Of a stretch of 64,000 nt of DNA, positions 41,525-49,649 are shown piece by piece. The position numbers and the translations under genes are program-made. The notes beneath the pieces are model-generated. The model had not been told where the DNA came from and made no database searches. It saw only the letters and a list, made by a program, of their open reading frames with translations. Source of the stretch: Patulibacter sp. SYSU D01012 (lineage in GTDB: Bacteria > Actinomycetota > Thermoleophilia > Solirubrobacterales > Solirubrobacteraceae); assembly GCF_017916475.1 (NCBI RefSeq), contig NZ_JAFMTB010000001.1, forward strand, positions 124,001 to 188,000, in the 5' to 3' direction. Numbering within the stretch: position 1 is the stretch's first letter; the number at the start of each line of letters is the position of its first letter.

Positions 41525-42577
41525 GTGAGCGACGTGCCCCGGTCCGCCTGCGTCCTGCTGCTGCCCCGCCCGCTCGAGCGGTTCATCCTGCGGGACCAGG
41601 CCGAGGACCTGCTGCGCGGCGAGGACGTCGTGGCGCTCGACCCGCCGCGCGGCGGCTACGGCGGCGCGCTGCGGCTGCCCGACCGCGCGTCCGAGGCGCT
41701 CGCCCGGCGCCAGGCGGCCGCGCTCGAGCGGCAGCTGCTCGGCGACGGCCGGGACGCCCGGATCATCGTCTTCTTCCACGCCACCCAGGAGCCGGTCGCC
41801 GCCGCGCTGCGCGCCCGCACCGGCGCCGAGCTGTGGTACTGGCGCTGGGACCGCTACGAGGCCGCCGGCGACGCAGACGAGGCCCGGCGCGAGCGCCTGG
41901 CGACGCTGCACCGCCGCGCGTCGCAGGCGTCGTCGCTCGTCGTCGCGTCGAGCTCGCGCCTGCACGAGCTCGCGGCCGCCGACGGCCGCCCCGCGGTGCT
42001 CAGCCCGCTCGCCGCCGACTCCTTCCCCGACCCGGACCCGACGGTCGAGGTCGTCGGCTTCTGCCTGGGCCACCTGGGTCGGCGCACGGACTGGGCGCTG
42101 CTGCGCGGCCTGGGCGAGCGGCTGCCCGGGCTGCAGCTGCTGCTCGTGGGCGAGGTCCACGAGGACGAGGCGGAGGGCGACGAGGACTTCGCGTGGTGCC
42201 GCGCCCACGCGCCGTTCGTCTTCTGCGGCGCCCTGCCCGACGCCGCGGCCGCGCAGCTTCTGCGGCTGGCGGACGTGGGGATCCTGCCGTTCCGCCGCGA
42301 CGAGTTCAACGACGCGGGACTGCCGTACCGGATCCTCAAGGCCGCGCGGCTGGGCCGCCGCACCGTCGTCCCGCCGCTCGCCGGGGCGCGCACGTGGGAC
42401 GAGGCGATCGTCGTCGCCGACGGGCCGCAGGAGTTCGCGCACGCCGTCGCCGCCGAGGCGGGGCGGCGCACCGCGCCGGACGAGGCGCTGCGGGCGTGGG
42501 CGCACGCCCAGACGGCGGAGCGGCAGAACGCGCCGCTGCGCTCCCGCCTGGTGGCGCTGGGCCTGCGCGCCGGCTGA
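41525..42577 (+). CDS. GT-B type glycosyltransferase-like protein
   Basis: 350 aa. The N-terminal part has RIIVFFHATQEPVAAALR and ELWYWRWDRYEA, the C-terminal part VEVVGFCLGHLGRRTDWALLRGL, LQLLLVGEVHEDE, FVFCGALPDAAAAQLLRLADVGILPF and GLPYRILKAARLGRRTV, which resemble the donor half of GT1/GT4-type enzymes used in polysaccharide synthesis. The conserved EX7E pattern is weak (DEFNDAGLPYRI). Start GTG follows TAGCCT by 7 nt. Divergent from the flippase, which supports a role in making the same polymer. Substrates unknown. Confidence 0.75.
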   Translation: MSDVPRSACVLLLPRPLERFILRDQAEDLLRGEDVVALDPPRGGYGGALRLPDRASEALARRQAAALERQLLGDGRDARIIVFFHATQEPVAAALRARTGAELWYWRWDRYEAAGDADEARRERLATLHRRASQASSLVVASSSRLHELAAADGRPAVLSPLAADSFPDPDPTVEVVGFCLGHLGRRTDWALLRGLGERLPGLQLLLVGEVHEDEAEGDEDFAWCRAHAPFVFCGALPDAAAAQLLRLADVGILPFRRDEFNDAGLPYRILKAARLGRRTVVPPLAGARTWDEAIVVADGPQEFAHAVAAEAGRRTAPDEALRAWAHAQTAERQNAPLRSRLVALGLRAG

Positions 42578-42594
42578 CCCCGCCCCCACGCGCC

Positions 42595-44256
42595 TCAGCG
42601 GGGGCAGCGCACCCAGGCGCGGAACGCGCCCGAGCGGGCGACGGGCCGGAAGCCCGCCGGCGCCGCCTGCGTGCGGCGCGGCACGCCGTCGGCGCGGCCG
42701 TAGCGGCGCGCCCACTGCCCCGTGTCGTCGACGGTGATCGCCACGCCGCGCCGGAGGACGCCCAGGCGGCGCGCCCGCGGATCGGACCGGGCGAGCACCG
42801 CGTCGCCGGTCGCGTCGCGCTGCAGGCGGATCTCGGGCACCAGGCGGTAGGTGGGCAGGCTGATCGGCCCGCAGCGGGCGCCGCGCACGACGGCCGGATC
42901 GTCGATCAGGGCGCGCACGTCGCGGCGGGCGTCGGCGAGGAAGCGCAGCTCGGTCCCCAGCCGCGAGACCGCGTCGCGCTTGACGGTCAGGTACGCGCCG
43001 ACGCCCAGGACCGCGCCGACGACGACGAGCGCCGCCCAGGCGGTGCGCACCCGGCCGGCGTCGGGGGTCAGGGCCAGCCAGCCCGTCGCCGCGAGCGCCG
43101 CCAGCACGGTCAGCGCGACGACCGGCACGGACAGGTAGCGCGGGATCAGGGACAGGCCCCCGACCCCCGCGGCGAGGAACGTCAGCACCCCGCCGAGGAG
43201 CAGCGCGCCGACGACGACCAGCACGCGCCGCCACGGCCGGGCCAGGCCCAGGCGCGGGGCGAGCAGCAGCACGAGCGCCCCCGCCACGCCGGCGGCGGCG
43301 ACCGGCGGGCGCGCCTGGTCGACGAGCTGGGTGACGAGGAGCCGCGGCGCCTTCGCCAGGCCACGGTCGCGGCCGAGCTCGTCGGCGAGCGCGCTCGTGG
43401 CGGTCAGCGAGTGCAGCGGGTCGCCGGTGACGGCGGCGTCCATCAGCACCCACAGGACGGGCGCGGCCAGGACGAGCGCCAGGTGCGCCGCGCGGCCCGG
43501 CAGGCGGTCGTCCGCCGCGGCTCCGGTCCCCGCCGGCGCGACCGCCGCCCCGGCGGCGCGGTCCCCGCCGCCGGCGACGCCGCCGCCCGCGCTCCAGCGG
43601 CCGCGCAGCGTGCACCACAGCCAGTGGGCGCCGGCCAGCACCCACGCCTCGGGCCGCAGCAGCCCGGCCAGGACCAACAGCACCGCGGGCCCGCGCCAGC
43701 GCTCGGGGCGCGCGGCCGCCCACGCGCCGGCCCACGTCACGAGCGCCAGGAACGGGACGTCCAGGTAGCCCTTCACGGCCAGCAGGCCGAACGCGAAGCT
43801 CGTCAGCGTCAGCAGCCCCGCGACGATCCCCGTCCAGCGGCCGACGAGCGCGCCGCGCCCCGCCGGCGCCGCCGCGGCGCCGACCAGGCGACCCAGCCGC
43901 ACCGTCCCGGCGGCGAGGACCGCGAAGGACAGCGCCGTCAGGAGCACCATCACCCGGTCGCCGGCGTCGCCGAACAGCGCGACGACGGGCACGCCGAGCG
44001 CCAGCCACGCGGGGTGCGGCGTCGACGCGGCGTACGCCGCGAAGCCGGGCGCGTGGCCGTCCAGCAGCTCGCGCGCCCAGACGAGGTCCAGGACGGTGTC
44101 GTAGTTGCCGGCGGACGGGAAGGCGGCCCAGACGACGACCGCGCCGACCACGCCCAGGAGCAGGACGACCCACTCAGCGGCCGGGCCGCGGCGCGGCGCC
44201 GCGGCCGGCCCGGCGGTGGGCGCGGGCGGCGCCGCGCCGTCGCCCCGCGGGCTCAC
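42595..44256 (-). CDS. Polytopic membrane protein, glycosyltransferase (GT-C)-like
   Basis: 553 aa with about 10-11 spans. It opens with AEWVVLLLGVVGAVVVWAAFPSAGNYDT, a loop holding an acidic residue (NYDTVLDLVW), and LLRPEAWVLAGAHWLW, then ends in an extracytoplasmic domain of about 120 residues with two Cys (RGARCGP, WVRCPR). That layout fits GT-C glycosyltransferases that use lipid-linked sugar donors on the outer face, but I see no definitive family motif. The GTG at 44256 overlaps the O-antigen ligase stop (GTGA). It is the last gene of the polysaccharide operon. Confidence 0.7.
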   Translation of the reverse strand: MSPRGDGAAPPAPTAGPAAAPRRGPAAEWVVLLLGVVGAVVVWAAFPSAGNYDTVLDLVWARELLDGHAPGFAAYAASTPHPAWLALGVPVVALFGDAGDRVMVLLTALSFAVLAAGTVRLGRLVGAAAAPAGRGALVGRWTGIVAGLLTLTSFAFGLLAVKGYLDVPFLALVTWAGAWAAARPERWRGPAVLLVLAGLLRPEAWVLAGAHWLWCTLRGRWSAGGGVAGGGDRAAGAAVAPAGTGAAADDRLPGRAAHLALVLAAPVLWVLMDAAVTGDPLHSLTATSALADELGRDRGLAKAPRLLVTQLVDQARPPVAAAGVAGALVLLLAPRLGLARPWRRVLVVVGALLLGGVLTFLAAGVGGLSLIPRYLSVPVVALTVLAALAATGWLALTPDAGRVRTAWAALVVVGAVLGVGAYLTVKRDAVSRLGTELRFLADARRDVRALIDDPAVVRGARCGPISLPTYRLVPEIRLQRDATGDAVLARSDPRARRLGVLRRGVAITVDDTGQWARRYGRADGVPRRTQAAPAGFRPVARSGAFRAWVRCPR

Positions 44257-45806
44257 GCGCCCGGGGCGGGCGCCGACCCCGCCGCGGCCTGGCCGGCGGC
44301 CTCGCGGCGCCGGCGGCGCTCCTCGTCCCGCCGGCGGTCGCGGCGGCGGAGCCGGGGCCCGGGGGCGGGCGCCAGCGAGACCCCGGCGGCGAGCAGCACC
44401 CACAGCACCGGGTCCTCGAGGAAGGCGGCGTAGCCCATCGTGTGCACCACGAGGGCGATGACCATCGCGACGACGCCGGCGCGCGCCGCGGAGTCCTCGG
44501 CGTCGCGCAGCAGGCGCCGCAGCAGGACGACGAGCAGCAGCACGTACGCGGCCAGGCCGATCAGGCCCTGCTCGGCGGCGATCGTGATCGGGATGGTGTG
44601 CGACGCGTCGACGGCGGACTGCGCCCCCGAGTGCTCGGCGGCGCGATAGGCGCGGGCGAAGCCGCCCGAGCCGACGCCCCACACGGGGTGGTCGGCGAAC
44701 AGGCCGATGCCGCCGCCGGTCAGCGCGACGCGCCCCGACGTGGCGTCGTCCAGGCTGCCCTCGCTCAGGCCGTCCAGGTGCAGGGCGCTCGGCGCCGCGA
44801 GCACCAGGACGACGCCCACCAGCGCGACGGCGACGAGCGCGCCGAACGCCTTCCACGGGCCGAACCGCAGGCCGCCCAGCACCGCCAGGCCGACGAGCAG
44901 CGCGACGAAGCTCGTCTGCGAGTACGTCAGGACGATCGCGGCCAGCAGCACGGCGAGCAGCGCCGTGGCCGCCGCCACGTCCCGGCCCCTGCGCGTCCAC
45001 AGCAGGTGCGCGGTGATCCCCAGGATGACGAGCGCCAGGAAGCGGCCGTAGATGTTGGGGTCGAAGAAGAGCGAGTTGACGCGGAACGCGTCCTCGATCT
45101 GGTTCGACGCGACGACGCGCGGGTTGAGCAGGACGTGCTTCGTCGCGTACTCGTAGAAGCCGATGCCCGCCAGGACGAGCGCGACGCCGGTGGCGACGCC
45201 CAGGCACCGCGCGGCCAGGCGCGCGGTCCACGGCACGGTGCGCAGGACGACGTAGAGCAGCGCGAAGGGCACGTAGAAGAACGCGACCTGCTCGACCGCC
45301 TTGTCCTGGTCGCCCGACCACGCGGACCCGACGGCGTAGAGGACGACGAAGAGGAGGAGCACCGCGTCGGCGAGGGTCGCCCGCGGATCGGTCGGCTCCT
45401 CGTCCGGGTCGGCCTGCGCCCGCTCCCACGTCCACGCGAGGGCGGCCGCGCCGGTGACCAGGTACAGCGGCAGCAGCAGGTTGACCGGCGGGCCGTCGCC
45501 GACCTCGATCGGCAGGCGGAACGGCAGGACGAGCGCCACCGACAGCGGGACCGCGAGCGGCCAGCGGCGGAAGGCCCAGGCCCCGGCGACGAGGACCGCC
45601 AGGCCGAGCGCGACGACGCCGACGAGCACGGGCACGTGGTCGCGCAGCCGCTCGACGGGGCCCGTCGTCCACACCTGGGCGGCGAGGATGATCGGCGCGC
45701 CGACGAGCGCCACGGCCATCGCGCCGGCGCGCCCGTGCGGGGCGCGCAGCAGCAGGGCCAGGGCGGCGGCCAGCGTGACCGCCGTCAGCGCGAGAGTCGT
45801 CGCCAT
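44253..45806 (-). CDS. O-antigen ligase/polymerase-like membrane protein
   Basis: 517 aa with about 12 spans. The Wzy_C/O-antigen ligase region (PF04932) is recognisable: SLFFDPNIYGRFLALVILGITA, LTYSQTSFVALLVGLAVLG, the large outside loop with GLFADHPVWGVGSGGFARAYR and HTIPITIAAEQGLIGLAAYVLLLV. Such proteins join polysaccharide to an acceptor or polymerise repeat units outside the membrane. GGAG stands 7 nt before the ATG at 45806; the gene overlaps its upstream neighbour by 22 nt. The C-terminal 40 residues are Arg-rich and cytoplasmic. Confidence 0.9.
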   Translation of the reverse strand: MATTLALTAVTLAAALALLLRAPHGRAGAMAVALVGAPIILAAQVWTTGPVERLRDHVPVLVGVVALGLAVLVAGAWAFRRWPLAVPLSVALVLPFRLPIEVGDGPPVNLLLPLYLVTGAAALAWTWERAQADPDEEPTDPRATLADAVLLLFVVLYAVGSAWSGDQDKAVEQVAFFYVPFALLYVVLRTVPWTARLAARCLGVATGVALVLAGIGFYEYATKHVLLNPRVVASNQIEDAFRVNSLFFDPNIYGRFLALVILGITAHLLWTRRGRDVAAATALLAVLLAAIVLTYSQTSFVALLVGLAVLGGLRFGPWKAFGALVAVALVGVVLVLAAPSALHLDGLSEGSLDDATSGRVALTGGGIGLFADHPVWGVGSGGFARAYRAAEHSGAQSAVDASHTIPITIAAEQGLIGLAAYVLLLVVLLRRLLRDAEDSAARAGVVAMVIALVVHTMGYAAFLEDPVLWVLLAAGVSLAPAPGPRLRRRDRRRDEERRRRREAAGQAAAGSAPAPGA

Positions 45807-47668
45807 GCGGACTCCATCAGGTCGGAGGTGTCGGCGTCGCGGGCCAGCCGCCCGGCGAACGTCGGCAGGCCGGTGCGGATGAGGAAGCCGTCGCCGATCT
45901 TGTACGCCGCGATGATCACGTGGTCGCGGCGGTCGACCGCGGTGGCGACGGCCTGCCCGCCCTCCACGCCCTCGGCGGGCCAGCCGACGGGGTAGCCGTC
46001 GAAGCGCCCGTCGGTGCCGTCGAACAGGCCGATGTCGTCCTTGTCGTTCTGCGGCGGGCCGTCCAGGCGCACCGCGCCCTTCGAGCGGACGCCGAGCGCG
46101 TTCGTGGCCTCGAACGGCCCGGGCTCGCGCAGCTGCCCGCCGTCCTGCGCCAGCTCGACGCCGCGCCGCAGGCCGGACGGGTCCAGCCCGGCCACCACGC
46201 CGCCGCGGCGCACGTACGCGCGCAGCGCCTCGCCGTTCTGCGGCGTCGTCCAGCGCGCCTCGCCGACCAGCAGGACGCCCTTGTGGCCGTCGAGCTTCGG
46301 CCCGCGGCCCTGCGCGAGCGCCAGGTCGGTGGTCACCTCGAAGCGCTTGCGGTGGCGGACGAGCCACTCGATCGCGGGCTGCACGGCGGCGTCGAAGCCG
46401 GCGGGCAGCCCGGCCATCACGCGCTCGGAGCGGATGCGGCTGGCGCGGCTGGTCTCGGCGCCGGTGAGCGTGTTCGCCAGCCCGTCGCCGTCGTCGTCGA
46501 CGGCGTTCAGCCCCTGCCAGGTGATGCCCGGCAGGACGACGAGGACGCTCTGGCGGCGCGCGTCGCCGGCGAGGGCGGGCACGGTCACGCGCCGGCCGTT
46601 CGCCGTCACGGTCAGGCGGTAGACGCCGGCGCGCGACGAGCGGGGGCTGACCTTCAGCGCCGGCTTGCGGCTGCGGCCGCTCGCGACGGGCCGGCGGGTG
46701 CCGACGCGGCGCAGCGTCCAGTCGTAGGCCGCCCCGCGGCTGTCGACGTAGAAGCCGATGCGGTTGCCGGCCTTGACCGGCACGGGGCTCGGCTGCACGC
46801 CCAGCCGGCGGACGGTGACGCCGCCGTTGCCGCGCAGGCGGCCGCGGCCGTCCTCGTCCGGCGCGGGCAGGCCGTCCTTGCCGGACGCGCGCGGGCCGCA
46901 GCCCAGCACCCCGGCCCGGTTGCGCACGCAGACCTGGATGACGTACGTGCCGTCGGGGGCGGGCCGTCCGTCGTCGGTCTTCCCGTCCCAGCGCACGCGG
47001 CCGGCGTCGGCCCGGCGGTAGCGCTTGCCGTCGCGCGGGTCGCGCAGGCGGGTGCCGGTCGACGGGCGGGCGACGTCCTCGACCGCGAGCGTCCGCACGA
47101 CGCGCGGCGTGCCGGGGCCGGTGCGCACCACCCGCGCGCTGGGCTCCCAGCCGCGCAGCGTCACGACCGCCTCGACGGGGTCGCCGCCCACGGACGGCAG
47201 CAGGGCGGTGGTCCGGCGCGGCGGAATGCCGACGATCCGGCGGACGCGCGGCTCGGGGGGCGCGGTCTGCACGGCGAACGAGGCCTTCTGCCAGACGACG
47301 CTGCGCCCCTCCTCCGGCAGCGTGAACTTGATGCGGTAGCGGCCGTCCTTGACGAGCCGGCCGTCGTCGTTGCGCCCGTCCCACTCGAGCGCGATGCGCT
47401 TGTACTTCTGCGCCGGCCGGTCGCGGGCGAGCGTCGCCACGGCCTCGTTGTCGGTGTTGACGACCTCGACGGTGACCGGCGTCGAGCGCTTGATCCTGAA
47501 GCGCAGCTTGAGCCGCTCGTAGCGGCCGTCGCCGTTCGGCGAGAGGACCGGGGAGTAGTAGACGCCCTGGAAGACGGCGGGCTGGTTCTTCAGCCGCTGC
47601 GCGACGAAGAACGAGGCGGCCGTCGCGACGACGAGCAGCAGGAAGACGATGCGCGCGGCGCGGGTCAC
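45785..47668 (-). CDS. Surface protein with FlgD-like Ig modules and a glutaminase-like domain
   Basis: 627 aa. One N-terminal anchor (ARIVFLLLVVATAASFFVA) is followed by two FlgD-type Ig modules (SPNGDGRYERLKLRFRI with ALEWDGRNDDGR; VRWDGKTDDGRPAPDGTY). The C-terminal half (residues 375-627) looks like the class-I glutaminase-like domain of N,N-dimethylformamidase beta-type proteins: VLVVLPGITWQGLNAVDDDG, GVLLVGEARWTTPQNGEAL, DHVIIAAYKIGDGFLIRTG. No catalytic Cys is evident. The GTG at 47668 overlaps the phosphatase stop (GTGA). Position between a ligase and a phosphatase suggests a part in polymer assembly or attachment; the function is unknown. Confidence 0.7.
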   Translation of the reverse strand: MTRAARIVFLLLVVATAASFFVAQRLKNQPAVFQGVYYSPVLSPNGDGRYERLKLRFRIKRSTPVTVEVVNTDNEAVATLARDRPAQKYKRIALEWDGRNDDGRLVKDGRYRIKFTLPEEGRSVVWQKASFAVQTAPPEPRVRRIVGIPPRRTTALLPSVGGDPVEAVVTLRGWEPSARVVRTGPGTPRVVRTLAVEDVARPSTGTRLRDPRDGKRYRRADAGRVRWDGKTDDGRPAPDGTYVIQVCVRNRAGVLGCGPRASGKDGLPAPDEDGRGRLRGNGGVTVRRLGVQPSPVPVKAGNRIGFYVDSRGAAYDWTLRRVGTRRPVASGRSRKPALKVSPRSSRAGVYRLTVTANGRRVTVPALAGDARRQSVLVVLPGITWQGLNAVDDDGDGLANTLTGAETSRASRIRSERVMAGLPAGFDAAVQPAIEWLVRHRKRFEVTTDLALAQGRGPKLDGHKGVLLVGEARWTTPQNGEALRAYVRRGGVVAGLDPSGLRRGVELAQDGGQLREPGPFEATNALGVRSKGAVRLDGPPQNDKDDIGLFDGTDGRFDGYPVGWPAEGVEGGQAVATAVDRRDHVIIAAYKIGDGFLIRTGLPTFAGRLARDADTSDLMESAWRRLSR

Positions 47669-48207
47669 AGCGCCTCGAGGTGCGTGTTGTCGATGTCCTC
47701 GTGCGCCGGGGCGACGCCGCGCTCGTGGCGCAGCAGCAGGCGGATGACGTTGCCGTGGCAGACGACGAGCGTGGCGCCGTCGGCGGGCGCGGCCGCGCGG
47801 ATGCGGTCGATCGCCGCCAGCACGCGGTCCAGCTGCGCGGCGAACGTCTCGCCGCCGGGCGCGCCGAAGTCGGGCTCCAGGCGGCGGAAGCGCGCGTAGG
47901 CCTCCTCCCCCTCGGCGGCGATGACGTCCGCGTACGTGCGGTCGGTCCAGTCGCCCGTGTGGGTCTCGGCCAGGCCGGGGTCGACCTCGGGCGCCAGGCC
48001 GGTGCGGGCGGCGATGATCGCCGCGGTCTCCATCGCCCGGGTCAGCGGGCTGGCGACCATGCGCACCACGTCGCCGCGCGCCGCGACGACGTCGGCCAGC
48101 GCGAACGCCTGCTCCCGCCCGTGCGCGTCGAGGGGGACGGGCCCCTGGCCCTGGAAGCGGCCCTCGGCGTTGTAGGCCGTGCGGCCGTGGCGAGCGAGCA
48201 GGATCAT
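47665..48207 (-). CDS. Histidine phosphatase family protein
   Basis: 180 aa, phosphoglycerate-mutase-like fold. The catalytic RHG is near the N terminus (LLARHGRTAYNAEGRFQG), the second pocket follows (SPLTRAMETAAII), the acid is in LAETHTGDW, and the second His is in LVVCHGNVIRLLL. These enzymes dephosphorylate sugar phosphates, small metabolites or proteins. GAGG lies a few nt before the ATG at 48207. It is inside an operon of polysaccharide genes, so a sugar phosphate is a plausible substrate, though not shown. Confidence 0.92.
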   Translation of the reverse strand: MILLARHGRTAYNAEGRFQGQGPVPLDAHGREQAFALADVVAARGDVVRMVASPLTRAMETAAIIAARTGLAPEVDPGLAETHTGDWTDRTYADVIAAEGEEAYARFRRLEPDFGAPGGETFAAQLDRVLAAIDRIRAAAPADGATLVVCHGNVIRLLLRHERGVAPAHEDIDNTHLEAL

Positions 48208-48278
48208 GCGGGTTCCTCGGGCTTCGACGCGGGGCCCGGCGTTCCTGCCGGGCCGGGGCGGCCGCGAACGGTCGGGGT

Positions 48279-49649
48279 CTACGGCGTCAGGGCGCCGGTG
48301 CCGCTGCCGTCAGCCGCGCCCGCGGCGCCGTCGGTCGTCCCGCCGGCCCCGCCGTCGACGCCGCCGTCCGTGGTGCCGCCGGCGGCGCCGGACCCGGTCG
48401 CGCCGCCGGACCCGGTCGACCCGCCGGTGCTGCCGCCCGTGGCGCCGTTCGTCGTCCCGCCGGCGGCCCCGGACCCGGACGTGCCGGCCGCCCCGCCCGA
48501 CGAGGAGCCCGACGGCGTGGTCGTGCTCGCGCCGCTGTCGGGCTGCACGCCCTGCGGGTTCTTCCGCGCGTAGTCGGCGCCGACGATGACGACGACGTCC
48601 GGGATGTCCTGCACCGCCGACCGCGTGTCGGCGCTCATCGCCTTCACCTGGCGGCTGGAGAGCTTGAGGATCCCCGCGATCGCCAGCGCGGCCTGGCGCC
48701 GCTGCCGCGAGCCGGATCCAGCCTTGTACTCGACGGTCGTCGTCGCCTCGGACTTCGGCGCGCCGTTGACCGTGTAGTTGCTGGCCTCGCCCATCTCGAA
48801 GCGGCGGTTGTCCAGGATCTGGCTGACCGTCCGCGCGAGCCCGTCGGTGCCGGACGCGTTGAGGACGGTGACGTTCGTGTCGGCCGGGCTGAACCGCTGC
48901 GTCGGCTCGTCCTTCGCGGTGCGCGTCGCCGCGGCGGTCCCGCGGTCGGCCTGGTCCTTCGGGTCGTCGCCGCCGCCGAAGACGCCGAGGGCGAAGAGGA
49001 TCGCCACGACGACGACGAGGCCGACGGCCGCGACGCCGATGAGCTGCGGGATGGAGCGGTCGGAGCCGCCGCCGTCGCCGGAGCCCGCGGTGCGGGACCG
49101 GGCGTTCGCGCTGGCGGCGCGGCCCGCGGCGGTCGCCGCGCCGGGCCCGCCGGCGGCCGGGACCACGCGCGTGGCCTGGCCGCCGGCGCCGACCGGGGCG
49201 CCGGGCCGCGGCGGGGTGGGGCGCGGCGTCGCACCCGGGGTGCCGGGGGCCGGCTGGCCGGGCGCGGCGGCCCCGCCCGGGGCGCCGACGGGCGCGCCCG
49301 GGGTGCCGGGCGGCGCGGGCGGCGCGCCGGGGGCCGCGGGCCGGGCGGCGGTGGCGCCCTGGGCCGCGGCGGCCGGCACGGCGGCGCCCGCCGCCTGGCC
49401 GGGGAAGCGGTTGACCGCGCCGTTCGGCCGCGCCTGGCGCAGCTCGTCGTCGATGCGCTGCTCGAGCGACGTCAGCCGCTCGGGCGAGGTCCCGGCCCAT
49501 TCGCGCAGGCGCTGCAGCTCGCGTCCCTGCGCGAACACGAGGACGGCCATGGCGACGACGGCGATGAGCGAGGCGAAGCCGACGTACGGCCCGATCGTGT
49601 CGAATTTGCTCGCGAAACCGGCCGCCAGCGCGGGGACCTCGAAGGTCAT
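48279..49649 (-). CDS. LytR_C-domain membrane protein
   Basis: 456 aa. An N-terminal span (YVGFASLIAVVAMAVLVF) precedes a short coiled coil (LREWAGTSPERLTSLEQRI), a 120-residue Pro/Ala/Gly linker and a second span (LIGVAAVGLVVVVAILFALGVF). The LytR_C domain follows: VTVLNASGTDGLARTVSQIL, NYTVNGAPKSEATTTVEY, AALAIAGILKL and DVVVIVGADYA. The tail is Gly/Ser/Thr-rich. LytR_C domains accompany enzymes that attach glycopolymers to peptidoglycan, but the catalytic LCP domain is absent here. The ATG overlaps the upstream epimerase stop (ATGA); TACACT, 8 nt before the ATG, could be an internal promoter. Confidence 0.88.
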   Translation of the reverse strand: MTFEVPALAAGFASKFDTIGPYVGFASLIAVVAMAVLVFAQGRELQRLREWAGTSPERLTSLEQRIDDELRQARPNGAVNRFPGQAAGAAVPAAAAQGATAARPAAPGAPPAPPGTPGAPVGAPGGAAAPGQPAPGTPGATPRPTPPRPGAPVGAGGQATRVVPAAGGPGAATAAGRAASANARSRTAGSGDGGGSDRSIPQLIGVAAVGLVVVVAILFALGVFGGGDDPKDQADRGTAAATRTAKDEPTQRFSPADTNVTVLNASGTDGLARTVSQILDNRRFEMGEASNYTVNGAPKSEATTTVEYKAGSGSRQRRQAALAIAGILKLSSRQVKAMSADTRSAVQDIPDVVVIVGADYARKNPQGVQPDSGASTTTPSGSSSGGAAGTSGSGAAGGTTNGATGGSTGGSTGSGGATGSGAAGGTTDGGVDGGAGGTTDGAAGAADGSGTGALTP